DNA of 64,000 nucleotides from Candidatus Onthomonas avicola (GCA_018710845.1 DVJB01000061.1:1-64000), one strand, 5' to 3'; positions 17,127 to 24,924 are shown, numbered from the stretch's first letter. A program made the numbers and translations. Notes: a model not told the origin generated them from the letters alone.

Positions 17127-17441
17127 TTAGAACAGAGAGCCGTCCGTGCCGAACTGGCTGTCGCCAAAGTCAAAGCGGTCGAAGTTCTTTGCCTGGAAGA
17201 GGTCAAAGGCGGCCTGCTCCAGCCCCTCGTCGTCCACCGGGGCGTAGTTCTCCGCACGCTCGTCGTCCTCGCCCACCAGCTCAAGGATGGCCACCTCTCC
17301 TTCCTCCTGCCCTTCGGGCAGGAAGATGCCGAAAGTCCGGCCGAGGTATTCCACCAGATCGATCAGCTCATAGGGCTCCGTCTCGCCGTCCTCCCCCTCC
17401 AGGGCGAGGATGACTTTTTTCTCGTCCGAATCGAGCAGCAT
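17127..17441 (-). CDS. DUF1292 family protein
   Basis: A 104-residue acidic protein of the DUF1292 family, with the usual core of a beta-rich segment (KVILALEGEDGETEPYELIDLVEYLG) and an acidic tail. The family is found next to ruvX in Firmicutes, as here (three bases apart). Function unknown. The C-terminal region from about 65 onward is Asp/Phe-rich and probably disordered. Confidence 0.85.
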   Translation of the reverse strand: MLLDSDEKKVILALEGEDGETEPYELIDLVEYLGRTFGIFLPEGQEEGEVAILELVGEDDERAENYAPVDDEGLEQAAFDLFQAKNFDRFDFGDSQFGTDGSLF

Positions 17442-17444
17442 GTC

Positions 17445-17882
17445 TCATTCCTCCTCTTCCGCGCGCGGGTGCAGTCGCCGGTAGGAGAGAAAGCCCTCCA
17501 GAATCAGCGTCGCCGCCACCGCGTCCACCGTGTTCTTGCGCCGCTTGCCCCGCCGTCCGTTCTCTGACAGGATGCGGTGGGCGTCCACCGTCGTCCGCCG
17601 CTCGTCCCAGAGGGTGACGGGCAGGCCGGTCTCCGCGCGCAGCCGCTCCGCCAGCGCCTGGCAGAGCTGCGCCCGCTCGCCCAGGGAGGCGTCCATATTC
17701 TTTGGCCAGCCGAGGGCCAGCTCCTCCGCGCCGTGCTCGCGCGCGAGGGCCTTGAGCTGGGCGACCACCTCGTCCTGGCTGCGGCTGTGGATGACGGTGG
17801 TGAACCCGGCCAGCATCCCCAGCGCATCCGAGACCGCCACGCCAGTGCGCGCGTCGCCGTAGTCGATTGCCATAATGCGCAT
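17445..17882 (-). CDS. ruvX: Holliday junction resolvase-like protein RuvX (YqgF)
   Basis: A 145-residue RNase H-fold protein. MAIDYGDARTGVAVSD holds the first catalytic aspartate, LALGWPKNMD the middle glycine loop, and WDERRTTVDA plus KNTVDAVAATLIL the later acidic residues. YqgF/RuvX is proposed to act in 16S rRNA 5'-end processing and possibly on Holliday junctions. AGGAGG seven bases upstream decides the start. In Firmicutes this gene commonly sits with DUF1292, as here. Confidence 0.92.
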   Translation of the reverse strand: MRIMAIDYGDARTGVAVSDALGMLAGFTTVIHSRSQDEVVAQLKALAREHGAEELALGWPKNMDASLGERAQLCQALAERLRAETGLPVTLWDERRTTVDAHRILSENGRRGKRRKNTVDAVAATLILEGFLSYRRLHPRAEEEE

Positions 17883-17898
17883 CTTGCGCCTCCTGACG

Positions 17899-17926
17899 GC
17901 TCAGGCAAGTTTGGGCATTGCCTGAG
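17899..17926. repeat. Inverted repeat in the ruvX leader
   Basis: CTCAGGCAA (17900-17908) and TTGCCTGAG (17918-17926) form a perfect 9-bp stem upstream of the ruvX ribosome site. A TATACT-like -10 lies further upstream on the minus strand. Role unknown. Confidence 0.4.
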
Positions 17927-17983
17927 AGGTGATACAATGTCGTGCTGCCAGTATACCACAGGCGCGGCGCGCTGTCCATCCCG

Positions 17984-18787
17984 TCAGAGGATGGACGCGG
18001 CGGAGTCATCCCGGCTGGCGAGACAGTAGGTGAGGGTCATCGCCCCCCAGATCAGCCCGACGAGCAGGACGGCACCCCAGGTCATCCACCCGAACATGCT
18101 GCCGAACACCGCGACCATCCAGCAGCCCAGGCAGAAGATCTGCCCCATGCGGTAGGCGGCAAACCCGGCGCGGTGCGCGCGGGCCAGCTCCGCCTCGTCC
18201 AGGCGGCGCAGCCAGAGGCGCTGGAAGTCCATCTGATAGACCGAGCCGTCCTTCTCCGGGCTCATCTCCCGTACCAGGTTGACCGTCCGCCGCTGAAGAG
18301 ACATCAGCACCGCCATCCCGACGAGCAGGGCGAGCAGGCCGGTGACGAGGGGGATCAGGAAGGAACTGTCTGTCTGCACCATCACCGTCTGAATCCCGGC
18401 GGCGTTGATGCCAAAGCAGGTGTAGAGCAGCACCTGCGCCAGGCTGGAAAAGGTGAGCGACCGCGTCAGGTCGGCGTCCGCCGCCCGCTCCCGCTCGCTC
18501 TCCTCTCCCGCCGTCTCCCGCCAGGCGGCCTGCGCCCGGCGCAGGCGCGGCACACAGTAGATCAGCGTCGCCGCGATCGTGAGCCACATGAGCACCGGCA
18601 TTACGGTGGGCAGCGCGACCGTGCCCAGCCAGATGAGCGTCTCGCTGGAAGCCAGGGAAAGCGATGTGAACAGAAAGCCGAGTACCCCGCCCAACAGGCC
18701 GCAGGCGATCAGGATCAGGATAAATTTGGGAAACTGCCGCCGGTCCTCTCGGCGGATCTCTTCCCGTCTGGTCTGATTGTCGTTCAT
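17984..18787 (-). CDS. DUF3169 family membrane protein
   Basis: A 267-residue membrane protein with about six hydrophobic segments (near 22-44, 52-75, 120-140, 145-168, 213-232 and 234-255) and a charged loop between the second and third. It fits DUF3169, a family often paired with a small HTH regulator. The HTH gene here ends one base upstream, so the two are co-translated. GAGGAGG seven bases before 18787 favours this start over an in-frame ATG six codons upstream. Function unknown. Confidence 0.75.
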   Translation of the reverse strand: MNDNQTRREEIRREDRRQFPKFILILIACGLLGGVLGFLFTSLSLASSETLIWLGTVALPTVMPVLMWLTIAATLIYCVPRLRRAQAAWRETAGEESERERAADADLTRSLTFSSLAQVLLYTCFGINAAGIQTVMVQTDSSFLIPLVTGLLALLVGMAVLMSLQRRTVNLVREMSPEKDGSVYQMDFQRLWLRRLDEAELARAHRAGFAAYRMGQIFCLGCWMVAVFGSMFGWMTWGAVLLVGLIWGAMTLTYCLASRDDSAASIL

Positions 18788-18788
18788 G

Positions 18789-18995
18789 TCAGTTCTCCTC
18801 CTCATATTGAAAGATGTCCTCCACCGCGACGCCGCAGGCCTTTGCGATGCGCAGGGCGAGTGTCACGGAGGGGGAGTAGTCCCCACGCTCGATCAGGCTG
18901 ATGGTCTGGCGCGAGGCGCCCACCATCCGCCCGAGCTCCTGCTGGTTGACCCCCAGCCGGGCGCGGTACTCCTTCAGTCGATTATACAGCGGCAT
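18789..18995 (-). CDS. Small XRE-type HTH regulator
   Basis: A 68-residue Cro/C1-type regulator of the group paired with small membrane proteins: YRARLGVNQQELGRMV, then GASRQTISLIERGDYSPSV, then CGVAVEDIFQYEEE. AGGAGG six bases upstream of 18995 decides the start. The longer frame upstream runs through its promoter and operators and is not coding. It is likely autoregulatory, because two matching palindromes overlap its promoter. Confidence 0.88.
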   Translation of the reverse strand: MPLYNRLKEYRARLGVNQQELGRMVGASRQTISLIERGDYSPSVTLALRIAKACGVAVEDIFQYEEEN

Positions 18996-19029
18996 GGCAG
19001 CTCCTCCTGTGACTAAAATATTGGGCAGA

Positions 19030-19082
19030 TTGACAATGATCTTTGTCACATTAAGGATATCATTGACAAGGATCTTTGTCAA
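19030..19082 (-). promoter_or_regulatory. Promoter with two palindromic operators (HTH/DUF3169 operon)
   Basis: Two copies of TTGACAA-N6-TTGTCAA: a perfect one at 19063-19082 and a near-perfect one at 19030-19049, centres 33 bp apart (three helical turns). The minus-strand promoter uses the outer site as its -35 (TTGACA 19077-19082, 17-base spacer, TATCCT 19054-19059), and the inner site covers the expected transcription start. This is the expected layout for repression by the downstream HTH protein. Confidence 0.7.
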
Positions 19083-19119
19083 TAGGGGAGAGGCGAAAAG
19101 TTTTTTAATCATTTTTAAC

Positions 19120-19148
19120 TTGTTTCGCCCGAGGATCTGCCCTATAAT
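19120..19148 (+). promoter_or_regulatory. Promoter of the VanZ gene
   Basis: TTGTTT (19120-19125), 17-base spacer, TATAAT (19143-19148). Confidence 0.65.
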
Positions 19149-19182
19149 AGAGCGCAATTCCAACCCATGGGAGGTGTGCCGC

Positions 19183-19692
19183 ATGGCCACACGGGAACGG
19201 GAACCGTCTCTGCTGCCGACGGTTCTTATGGTTGTCTTTCGCGTCCTGTTCACCGGGTTCGCGCTCTATACCGTCTACTTTATCTTCAGCAATTCCATGC
19301 AGGTCGGCGCGGCCTCCTCGCTGCGCAGCTCAGAGGTCACCTCTGCGATCAACGAGGTGCTGCGCGCCGCCGGCCTCTCGCCGTTGACGGAGACGCTGGT
19401 GCGCAAGCTGGCGCACTTTGGGGAGTTCCTGGTGCTCGGCTTCTGGTTTATGCTCTGCCTGCGGGTCTATACCCGGCACTATATCCGCCATATCAGCTGG
19501 CCGCTGCTGTTGGGGCTGCTGATCGCCAATGCGGACGAACTGATCCAGCGCTATGTCGCCGGGCGCAGCTCCAGCGTGCTGGACGTGTGGATCGACTTCG
19601 GCGGCGTCTGTGCCGGCGTGGGGGCGGCACTGCTGATCCTGCTCGCGTGCTCGTCCGTATGGTATCTGCTCGGATTCGGGCGAAATCGCTGA
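19183..19692 (+). CDS. VanZ family membrane protein
   Basis: A 169-residue protein with four predicted transmembrane helices (about 12-35, 82-98, 103-122 and 135-162). The VanZ signature is seen in YFIFSNSMQVG, RKLAHFGEFLVLGFW and NADELIQRYVAGRSSSVLDVWIDFGG. VanZ-like proteins are associated with low-level teicoplanin resistance and cell-envelope functions; the biochemical role is unclear. GGGAGGTG seven bases upstream fixes the start. It is divergent from the HTH/DUF3169 operon. Confidence 0.9.
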   Translation: MATREREPSLLPTVLMVVFRVLFTGFALYTVYFIFSNSMQVGAASSLRSSEVTSAINEVLRAAGLSPLTETLVRKLAHFGEFLVLGFWFMLCLRVYTRHYIRHISWPLLLGLLIANADELIQRYVAGRSSSVLDVWIDFGGVCAGVGAALLILLACSSVWYLLGFGRNR

Positions 19693-19730
19693 CGGCGCGG
19701 ACAAAAAATGCGAAAAAACGGATTTTTCTC

Positions 19731-19759
19731 TTGACGGATGGACGATAGCGTGGTATTCT
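19731..19759 (+). promoter_or_regulatory. Promoter of the rpmG-secE-nusG-rplK-rplA operon
   Basis: TTGACG (19731-19736), 17-base spacer, TATTCT (19754-19759). It predicts an untranslated leader of about 270 bases before rpmG. Confidence 0.65.
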
Positions 19760-19764
19760 AACTC

Positions 19765-20037
19765 TACCTGTGAGAAGGGCGGTCTGCCGGGCGCACTCAG
19801 ATGCACCCTGCGCGGCTCTTCGCGGCGCTCCGGCGCGGGAACAGGGAGGCAGAAACCCTCTGCCGAAGCCATCCTGACGATCTCCGGCGGTCCCGCGGCG
19901 CGGGGCCTCTGTGCGGCTGGAACTTCGGCGGAAGTTTGCCCCGTCCCGGGCAACTGCCGAGGGTCCGGCCGTTGTTTTTTCCGGGCCGGGAGTCAGTCCC
20001 GGGGCAACCAGACACAAACTTAAGGAGGTGCCGAACT
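19765..20037 (+). other. Long GC-rich leader before rpmG
   Basis: About 270 bases without a convincing gene. A reading frame in phase with rpmG begins at 19801, but it lacks a ribosome site and has non-protein-like composition, while AAGGAGGTG stands directly before the rpmG ATG. The leader has several GC-rich self-complementary stretches (for example around 19975-20003). A structured regulatory RNA is possible, but I cannot name one. Confidence 0.4.
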
Positions 20038-20202
20038 ATGGCGAAAGCCGGCGCACGGGTGAAGATCACCCTGAGATGCTCTGAGTGCAAGCAGAGAAAC
20101 TACAACACCAACAAGAACAAGAAGAACACCACTGACCGTCTGAAGTTGAACAAGTATTGTCCCTTCTGCCGGAAGCACACCGAACACGTCGAGACGAAGT
20201 AA
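20038..20202 (+). CDS. rpmG: 50S ribosomal protein L33
   Basis: A 54-residue large-subunit protein with the four zinc-binding cysteines (CSECKQRNY and CPFCRKHT) of the C-plus form. It heads the usual Firmicute order rpmG-secE-nusG-rplK-rplA. AAGGAGGTG eight bases upstream decides the start. Confidence 0.97.
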   Translation: MAKAGARVKITLRCSECKQRNYNTNKNKKNTTDRLKLNKYCPFCRKHTEHVETK

Positions 20203-20225
20203 GCTGGAAGGATGAGTGTGTTTTA

Positions 20226-20507
20226 ATGGCTGAGAATAAGGCGAACAGCGGCAGCGAGAAGAAGCCGGAGAAGAAGTCCGGCGAGAAGAAGCCCAACTGG
20301 TTTGTCCGCTTCTGGCGCGGCGCGCGCAAGTGGCTGCACGAGCTGCGCGTGGAGCTGAAAAAAGTGGTCTGGCCCAGCCGCAAGGAAGTCACCCGCAACA
20401 CCCTCGTGGTCATCGCCTGCGTGCTGGTGATCGGTGTATTCATCTGGGTGTTCGACTGGCTGGCGGCGGCCGTGATCCGGGCGCTGATCAACCTCTTCCA
20501 GGTGTGA
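20226..20507 (+). CDS. secE: Preprotein translocase subunit SecE
   Basis: A 93-residue single-span component of the SecYEG channel. A Lys/Glu-rich cytoplasmic tail (1-22) is followed by the conserved amphipathic helix (WLHELRVELKKVVWPSRKEV) and one transmembrane helix (about 60-84). The ribosome site GGAAGGA is rather distant (about 13 bases). Earlier in-frame ATG codons overlap rpmG and lack conservation. Confidence 0.95.
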   Translation: MAENKANSGSEKKPEKKSGEKKPNWFVRFWRGARKWLHELRVELKKVVWPSRKEVTRNTLVVIACVLVIGVFIWVFDWLAAAVIRALINLFQV

Positions 20508-20517
20508 GGGGCCGGTC

Positions 20518-21042
20518 ATGGCAGAGACTGCGAAATGGTATGTGGTCCACACCTATTCCGGCTACGAAAATGCCGTGGCCAGCGCCATTTTGAAGAATGT
20601 GGACAACCGCAACCTGCATGACCTGATCAGCGAGGTCACCATCCCGCTCGAGACGGTCACGGAGGTGACGGAAAACGGCCCGAAGACCTACGAGCGCAAG
20701 GTCTTCCCCGGCTATGTGCTGGTGAAGATGGTGCTGACCGATGAGAGCTGGCATGTGATCCGCAATATCCGCGGCGTCACTGGCTTTGTCGGCTCGGGCA
20801 ACAAGGCGATTCCCCTGACGGACGAGGAGATCGCGGCGCTCGGCGTGGAGAAGCACGAGGTCAACGTGTCCTATGCCGTGGGCGACAACGTAAAAATCAT
20901 CGACGGTGCTCTGGCCTCCTTCCTCGGCGTGGTGGAGGAGATCGACATGGACAAGAACAAGGTCCGCGTCGTGGTGAGCATGTTCGGCCGCGAGACTCCG
21001 GTGGAGCTGGAGTTGGACCAGGTCGAGCCCGTCAAGCTCTGA
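20518..21042 (+). CDS. nusG: Transcription termination/antitermination factor NusG
   Basis: A 174-residue RNA polymerase-binding elongation factor. The N-terminal NGN domain (WYVVHTYSGYENAVA at the start, FPGYVLVKM, VIRNIRGVTGFVG) is followed by a KOW domain (VGDNVKIIDGALASFLGVVEEID). Length is typical of Firmicutes. It lies 10 bp after secE. Confidence 0.97.
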   Translation: MAETAKWYVVHTYSGYENAVASAILKNVDNRNLHDLISEVTIPLETVTEVTENGPKTYERKVFPGYVLVKMVLTDESWHVIRNIRGVTGFVGSGNKAIPLTDEEIAALGVEKHEVNVSYAVGDNVKIIDGALASFLGVVEEIDMDKNKVRVVVSMFGRETPVELELDQVEPVKL

Positions 21043-21090
21043 GGGTAGACAATCCCGTTTTCTTTTGACGAATTTTAGGAGGTGCTCTTC

Positions 21091-21525
21091 GTGGCAGCTA
21101 AAAATAAGAAAATCACCGGCTATGTCAAGCTGCAGATTCCGGCAGGCAAGGCGACTCCCGCCCCTCCGGTCGGCCCGGCGCTGGGCCAGCACGGCGTGAA
21201 CATCGCCGCGTTCACCAAGGAATTCAACGAGCGGACCAAGAAGGACGTGGGCCTGATTATCCCCGTCATCATCACGGTGTATGCCGACCGCTCCTACACC
21301 TTCGTCTGCAAGACCCCTCCCGCGGCGGTGCTGCTGAAGAAGGCCTGCAACCTGGAGACCGCTTCCGGCGTGCCCAACAAGAACAAGGTGGCCACCATCA
21401 GCAAGGACGAGCTGCGCAAGATCGCCGAGCTGAAGATGCCCGATCTGAACGCCGCCTCTGTCGAGGCCGCGATGTCCATGATCGCCGGCACCGCCCGCTC
21501 GATGGGCATCGTTGTCGGGGACTAA
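21091..21525 (+). CDS. rplK: 50S ribosomal protein L11
   Basis: A 144-residue protein of the L7/L12 stalk base, including [21 protein letters not shown] and the C-terminal rRNA-binding [10 protein letters not shown]. Translation starts at a GTG seven bases after AGGAGGT. An earlier in-frame GTG lies within the ribosome site itself and cannot be the start. Confidence 0.96.
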   Translation: MAAKNKKITGYVKLQIPAGKATPAPPVGPALGQHGVNIAAFTKEFNERTKKDVGLIIPVIITVYADRSYTFVCKTPPAAVLLKKACNLETASGVPNKNKVATISKDELRKIAELKMPDLNAASVEAAMSMIAGTARSMGIVVGD

Positions 21526-21537
21526 GGAGGTAAGACG

Positions 21538-22227
21538 ATGAAGGGTAAGAAATATCAGGACAGCGCAAAGCTGATTGAAAAAGGCAATCTCTATGACGTG
21601 AGCGAGGCCATGGACCTGGTCGGCAAGACCGCCAAGGCCAAGTTTGACGAGACGGTGGAGGTCCACCTGCGCCTGGGTGTCGACGGCCGTCACGCCGACC
21701 AGCAGGTCCGCGGCGCCATCGTGCTGCCCAACGGCACCGGCAAGAGCGTGCGCGTGCTGGTCTTCGCCAAGGGCGAGGCCGCCGAGGCCGCGAAGGCCGC
21801 CGGCGCGGAGTATGTCGGTGAGATGGACCTGGTCGAGAAGATCCAGAAGGAGAACTGGTTTGACTTTGACGTGGTCATCGCCACGCCGGACATGATGCGC
21901 TTTGTCGGCCGTCTGGGCCGCGTGCTCGGCCCGAAGGGCCTGATGCCGTCCCCCAAGTCCGGCACCGTCACCCCCGACGCGGGCAAGGCGGTCGCCGACG
22001 CCAAGGCCGGTAAGGTGGAGTACCGTCTGGACAAGACCAACATTATCCACTGCCCGATCGGCAAGGTCTCCTTTGGTGCGCAGAAGCTGGAGGAGAACTT
22101 CAACGCCCTGGTGGGCGCCGTCATCAAGGCCAAGCCCGCCGCCGCCAAGGGCCAGTATATCCGCTCCTGCACCGTCGCCTCCACCATGGGCCCGGGCATC
22201 CGCGTGAACCCGACCCGGTTGGTATAA
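21538..22227 (+). CDS. rplA: 50S ribosomal protein L1
   Basis: A 229-residue protein of the L1 stalk, which also acts as a translational repressor of rplK-rplA in many bacteria. It shows [24 protein letters not shown], the central [29 protein letters not shown] and the C-terminal TMGPGIRVN. It closes the operon, with a GGAGG site 12 bp after rplK. Confidence 0.97.
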   Translation: MKGKKYQDSAKLIEKGNLYDVSEAMDLVGKTAKAKFDETVEVHLRLGVDGRHADQQVRGAIVLPNGTGKSVRVLVFAKGEAAEAAKAAGAEYVGEMDLVEKIQKENWFDFDVVIATPDMMRFVGRLGRVLGPKGLMPSPKSGTVTPDAGKAVADAKAGKVEYRLDKTNIIHCPIGKVSFGAQKLEENFNALVGAVIKAKPAAAKGQYIRSCTVASTMGPGIRVNPTRLV

Positions 22228-22260
22228 GCGCCGAAAATTGGAAAACAGGGGGAGAAGTGG

Positions 22261-22290
22261 TTGACAATCCCCTTCTCTCCCTGTTATAAT
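22261..22290 (+). promoter_or_regulatory. Promoter of rplJ-rplL
   Basis: Consensus TTGACA (22261-22266), 18-base spacer, consensus TATAAT (22285-22290), directly before the L10 leader. Confidence 0.85.
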
Positions 22291-22294
22291 ACAA

Positions 22295-22430
22295 GTCGCG
22301 TTCGAAGACAGCAGGTGCCTTGCGCGTAACGGGTTCGCCCCGCCTGCCGAGAGTGCATGGAAAATCAAATGGATTTTTCTGTGTCTGTTGTCCTCCTGTC
22401 TCTCGACGCGGAGGATTTTTTGTGTTGTGA
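22295..22430 (+). promoter_or_regulatory. Ribosomal protein L10 leader
   Basis: This transcribed leader has the layout of the Firmicute L10 leader: GAAGACAGCAGGTGCC near 22305, CGCCTGCCGAGAGTGCATGG near 22342, then a stem around 22390-22415 (TCCTC...GGAGGA) followed by TTTTTT, an attenuator-like terminator. By family knowledge, the L10-(L12)4 complex binds this RNA and limits rplJ-rplL expression. Confidence 0.75.
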
Positions 22431-22444
22431 GGTGAATGGAAACT

Positions 22445-22966
22445 ATGCCTAGCGCAAGCGTTATGAACGAGAAGCAGGCCGTGGTCGCCGCGCTGAAAGA
22501 GCGCATCGCCAACGCCCAGGCCGGCGTGCTGGTGGACTACAAGGGCATCACCGTGGCCGAGGATACCGAGCTGCGCAGCGAGCTGCGCAAGAACGGCGTG
22601 GAGTACGGTGTTGTGAAGAACACCATGGTCCGCCGCGCGCTGGACAGCCTGAACATGAACGAGCTGGACAGCGTGCTCAACGGTACGACCTCTCTGGCCA
22701 CCGCGACGGAGGACCCCATCGTCCCCATCCGCCTGCTGTCCGAGGCCGCCAAGAAGATGGGGGACAGCAAGTTCCAGATCAAGGCCGCTTTCATGGAGGG
22801 CAAGGTGCTCTCTGAGTCGGAGATCGCCCAGCTCGCCGCCCTGACGTCCAAGAAGGACCTGTACGCCCAGCTGGTGGGCACCCTGATGGCCCCGATGGCC
22901 AACCTGGCCGCCGTTATGGCCGCCATTGCCGACAAGGACGGCGCCGCCGAGCCCGCCGCCGAGTGA
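22445..22966 (+). CDS. rplJ: 50S ribosomal protein L10
   Basis: A 173-residue stalk protein that binds 23S rRNA and carries L7/L12 dimers on its C-terminal helix. It shows NAQAGVLVDYKGITVAED, YGVVKNTMVRRAL and an Ala-rich C-terminal helix. Of two in-frame ATGs, the one at 22445 has proper spacing from GAGGTG; the one at 22436 overlaps that site. Confidence 0.95.
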   Translation: MPSASVMNEKQAVVAALKERIANAQAGVLVDYKGITVAEDTELRSELRKNGVEYGVVKNTMVRRALDSLNMNELDSVLNGTTSLATATEDPIVPIRLLSEAAKKMGDSKFQIKAAFMEGKVLSESEIAQLAALTSKKDLYAQLVGTLMAPMANLAAVMAAIADKDGAAEPAAE

Positions 22967-23031
22967 TCGGACGGGACGCGCGCCACAGCAAGATCAAATT
23001 TCAAAGTACTCTATTTAGGAGGTAAATTGTC

Positions 23032-23409
23032 ATGTCTGAGAAGATCGCTGCTATTATTGAAGAGATCAAGGGCCTCTCTCTGCTGGAGGTCAAGGAGCTG
23101 ACCGACGGTCTGAAGGAGACCTTCGGCGTTGAGGCCATCGCCATGGGCGCTCCCGCCGGCGGCGCTGCCGCGGCTGCCGAGCCTGTGGAGGAGAAGACCG
23201 AGTTCGACGTGGTTCTGACCGCGTTCGACGCCGCTTCCAAGATCAAGGTCATCAAGGCGGTCCGCGAGGCCACCGGCCTGGGCCTGGCCGAGGCGAAGAA
23301 GGCCGTCGAGGGCGCTCCCACCACCCTGAAGGAGGCCATGAGCAAGGACGAGGCCAACGCCCTGAAGGAGAAGCTGGAGGCTGCCGGCGGCAAGGTCGAG
23401 CTGAAGTAA
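23032..23409 (+). CDS. rplL: 50S ribosomal protein L7/L12
   Basis: A 125-residue stalk protein that recruits translational GTPases. The N-terminal dimerisation helix (1-32), Ala/Gly hinge (38-52) and C-terminal factor-binding domain ([36 protein letters not shown]) are all present. AGGAGG is eight bases upstream. It is followed by the hairpin that borders the repeat element. Confidence 0.97.
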   Translation: MSEKIAAIIEEIKGLSLLEVKELTDGLKETFGVEAIAMGAPAGGAAAAAEPVEEKTEFDVVLTAFDAASKIKVIKAVREATGLGLAEAKKAVEGAPTTLKEAMSKDEANALKEKLEAAGGKVELK

Positions 23410-23432
23410 TCCAGTCCAACCAGACAGCACAG

Positions 23433-23462
23433 AACACCCGCAGATCAGCATCTGCGGGTGTT
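23433..23462 (+). terminator. rplL terminator hairpin, left copy
   Basis: A perfect 12-bp stem AACACCCGCAGA with TCAGCA loop. After the stem only two Ts remain before CAGATTG, so the U tract is cut short. An exact 30-base copy with a full T run occurs at 23679-23708. Confidence 0.85.
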
Positions 23463-23678
23463 CAGATTGTCGAAAAAGGTCTCACCGAGTTTGGCTCGAA
23501 GAGCCAAATAGAGTCCAATTCATTTTTGGCACGGGCGTGTACCGGGCCAAAAATACTGATAGTCCGGCAAGTGTACGGATTTTTGGAACAAAAATCCGTG
23601 CGCGCAGTCGGACTGCAGACTCGCGCAAATGCTTGCATTTGCGCGAAAGGCTGTCAAAAATACTTTTTTGACAGCCTC
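23463..23678. repeat. Structured repeat element: array of six hairpins (copy 2)
   Basis: 216 bases built almost wholly of palindromes: 23490-23508 (8-bp stem, GAA loop), 23522-23554 (9-bp stem), 23575-23599 (11-bp stem, GAA loop), 23605-23617 (short stem), 23621-23646 (11-bp stem, CTTG loop) and 23648-23677 (13-bp stem). It carries no protein-coding signal. The right 130 bases match the window start at 98%. It lies between two exact copies of the rplL terminator hairpin, as though inserted into or next to a terminator that was duplicated in the process. Confidence 0.85.
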
Positions 23679-23713
23679 AACACCCGCAGATCAGCATCTG
23701 CGGGTGTTTTTGC
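23679..23713 (+). terminator. rplL terminator hairpin, right copy with T run
   Basis: The same 30 bases as 23433-23462, here followed by TTT to give an uninterrupted TTTTT, so this copy is the more complete intrinsic terminator. Confidence 0.85.
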
Positions 23714-23787
23714 GTCTAAAAGCGGAAACGGAGAGCCAACGAATGGCCCTCCGTATGGAAGAAAACGCTCTGGGTTCCTGTCCGCGC

Positions 23788-24801
23788 TCACGCGCGCTTG
23801 CGCTCTCCGCTGTGTCGGCGCCGGCGGCGCTTGCGCGGCAGCTTCTGCATCTCCACCAGCTCACCGCCCAGGCGGCACTGATGGTAGAGCTCCCGCGGGA
23901 AGTCCTCTTCGGAGAAGACCAGCAGCTCACCTGCAATCTCATCCGGAGAGGTTGGCTTGACGGAGAGCACGCTGTAAAACCGCCCGTGCTCGCCGCAGCG
24001 GCTCTGGCTCACATAGCGCGTGCCGATCCGATACCAGCTGCCGCTGCACAGGACGCCGCCGCACGCCGGACAGGGGAACATGCGCGCACTGCGGCTGTGC
24101 AGACAGGCGGCCTCGCCGGGAAAGGGGCCGCTGCGCCGCCGGAGCGCGGGCGTCGCGTCCCGGACGAGGAGGTCCAGGGCATGCGCCGCCTCTTCGGCGG
24201 CCTCCTGCTGCTGGCGCAGGCGCAGCGCGGCCTGGGCCGCGTCCAGCTCTGCCGCGCTCGGGAGCGCGCCAAAGCGCCGGATCAGCTCTGCGCCAATCCG
24301 GGCGGTGTAGATCGCGTCGTTGCCCGCATCGTGGTAGGTCAGCGAGCCGTCCAGCCCGAGCGCTGTCACCGCCGCCTCCAGCGAGGTCTGGCGGTTGGTC
24401 TCCAGCACCAGCAGATCAAAGGCGCGCTGCAGGTCGTAGATCTCCAGGTCGAGGTACTCCTCCATGCCGTACCAGCACAGGTTGGTGTCCAGCACGCGCG
24501 CGTCACAGGTCCCCCAAGTGAAAAAGACGGGGTCCGGGCCGCACCAGCGGAAGAACTCGGAGATCACCTCGCGGAAGGTGCCCGCCCGCTTGAGCTGGGA
24601 CTGGTGCAGGGGGAGGATCTTGCGCACCTGATGGTGCAGACGCTTATGAATAGACGGCCGCACATAGGCGGAGAAGGACGCGCCTGGGTCCTCCCAGCGG
24701 TCGAGCCGGTGGGCGCCGATCTGTATGATCTCGTCTATTTTTTCTGCCTCATTGCGAGGATAACCCTGGTTCCATTCCAGGTCGAAAAATACGTAACTCA
24801 T
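23788..24801 (-). CDS. DnaQ-like 3'-5' exonuclease
   Basis: A 337-residue protein with an N-terminal DEDD exonuclease domain (about 1-180). FFDLEWNQGYP is motif I, TWGTCDARVLDTNL is motif II, and TYHDAGNDAIYTARI is motif III with a DEDDh-type histidine, giving the two-metal active site. The C-terminal part (about 185-337) has a CPACGG zinc-knuckle-like pair and a very basic tail, and may bind nucleic acid. Such KapD/inhibitor-of-sporulation-like exonucleases are common in Clostridia. The -10 box ends seven bases before this ATG, so the message may be leaderless. Confidence 0.82.
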   Translation of the reverse strand: MSYVFFDLEWNQGYPRNEAEKIDEIIQIGAHRLDRWEDPGASFSAYVRPSIHKRLHHQVRKILPLHQSQLKRAGTFREVISEFFRWCGPDPVFFTWGTCDARVLDTNLCWYGMEEYLDLEIYDLQRAFDLLVLETNRQTSLEAAVTALGLDGSLTYHDAGNDAIYTARIGAELIRRFGALPSAAELDAAQAALRLRQQQEAAEEAAHALDLLVRDATPALRRRSGPFPGEAACLHSRSARMFPCPACGGVLCSGSWYRIGTRYVSQSRCGEHGRFYSVLSVKPTSPDEIAGELLVFSEEDFPRELYHQCRLGGELVEMQKLPRKRRRRRHSGERKRA

Positions 24802-24808
24802 ACTTTGC

Positions 24809-24837
24809 ATTGTATACCACTTTCCCCCCTCTGTCAA
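24809..24837 (-). promoter_or_regulatory. Promoter abutting the exonuclease start codon
   Basis: Minus strand TTGACA (24832-24837), 17-base spacer, TACAAT (24809-24814), then seven bases and ATG. Transcription would begin at or next to the A of the start codon. An alternative ATG at 24810 lies within the -10 box. Confidence 0.6.
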
Positions 24838-24895
24838 TTCGGTCGGCAGCAAACGGGAAAAAAGCCGGAAAATCTGCCCGGTGCATCGGCGGCGC

Positions 24896-24924
24896 TTGCC
24901 AAGCCCAGCTGCGTATGGTAAACT
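24896..24924 (+). promoter_or_regulatory. Promoter of the DEAD-box helicase gene
   Basis: TTGCCA (24896-24901), 17-base spacer, TAAACT (24919-24924), 33 bases before the ATG. Confidence 0.6.

Noticed and set aside
19801..20037. N-terminal extension of rpmG
   Set aside because: In phase with rpmG, but it has no ribosome site, unusual composition, and the family length is met exactly from the ATG after AAGGAGGTG.
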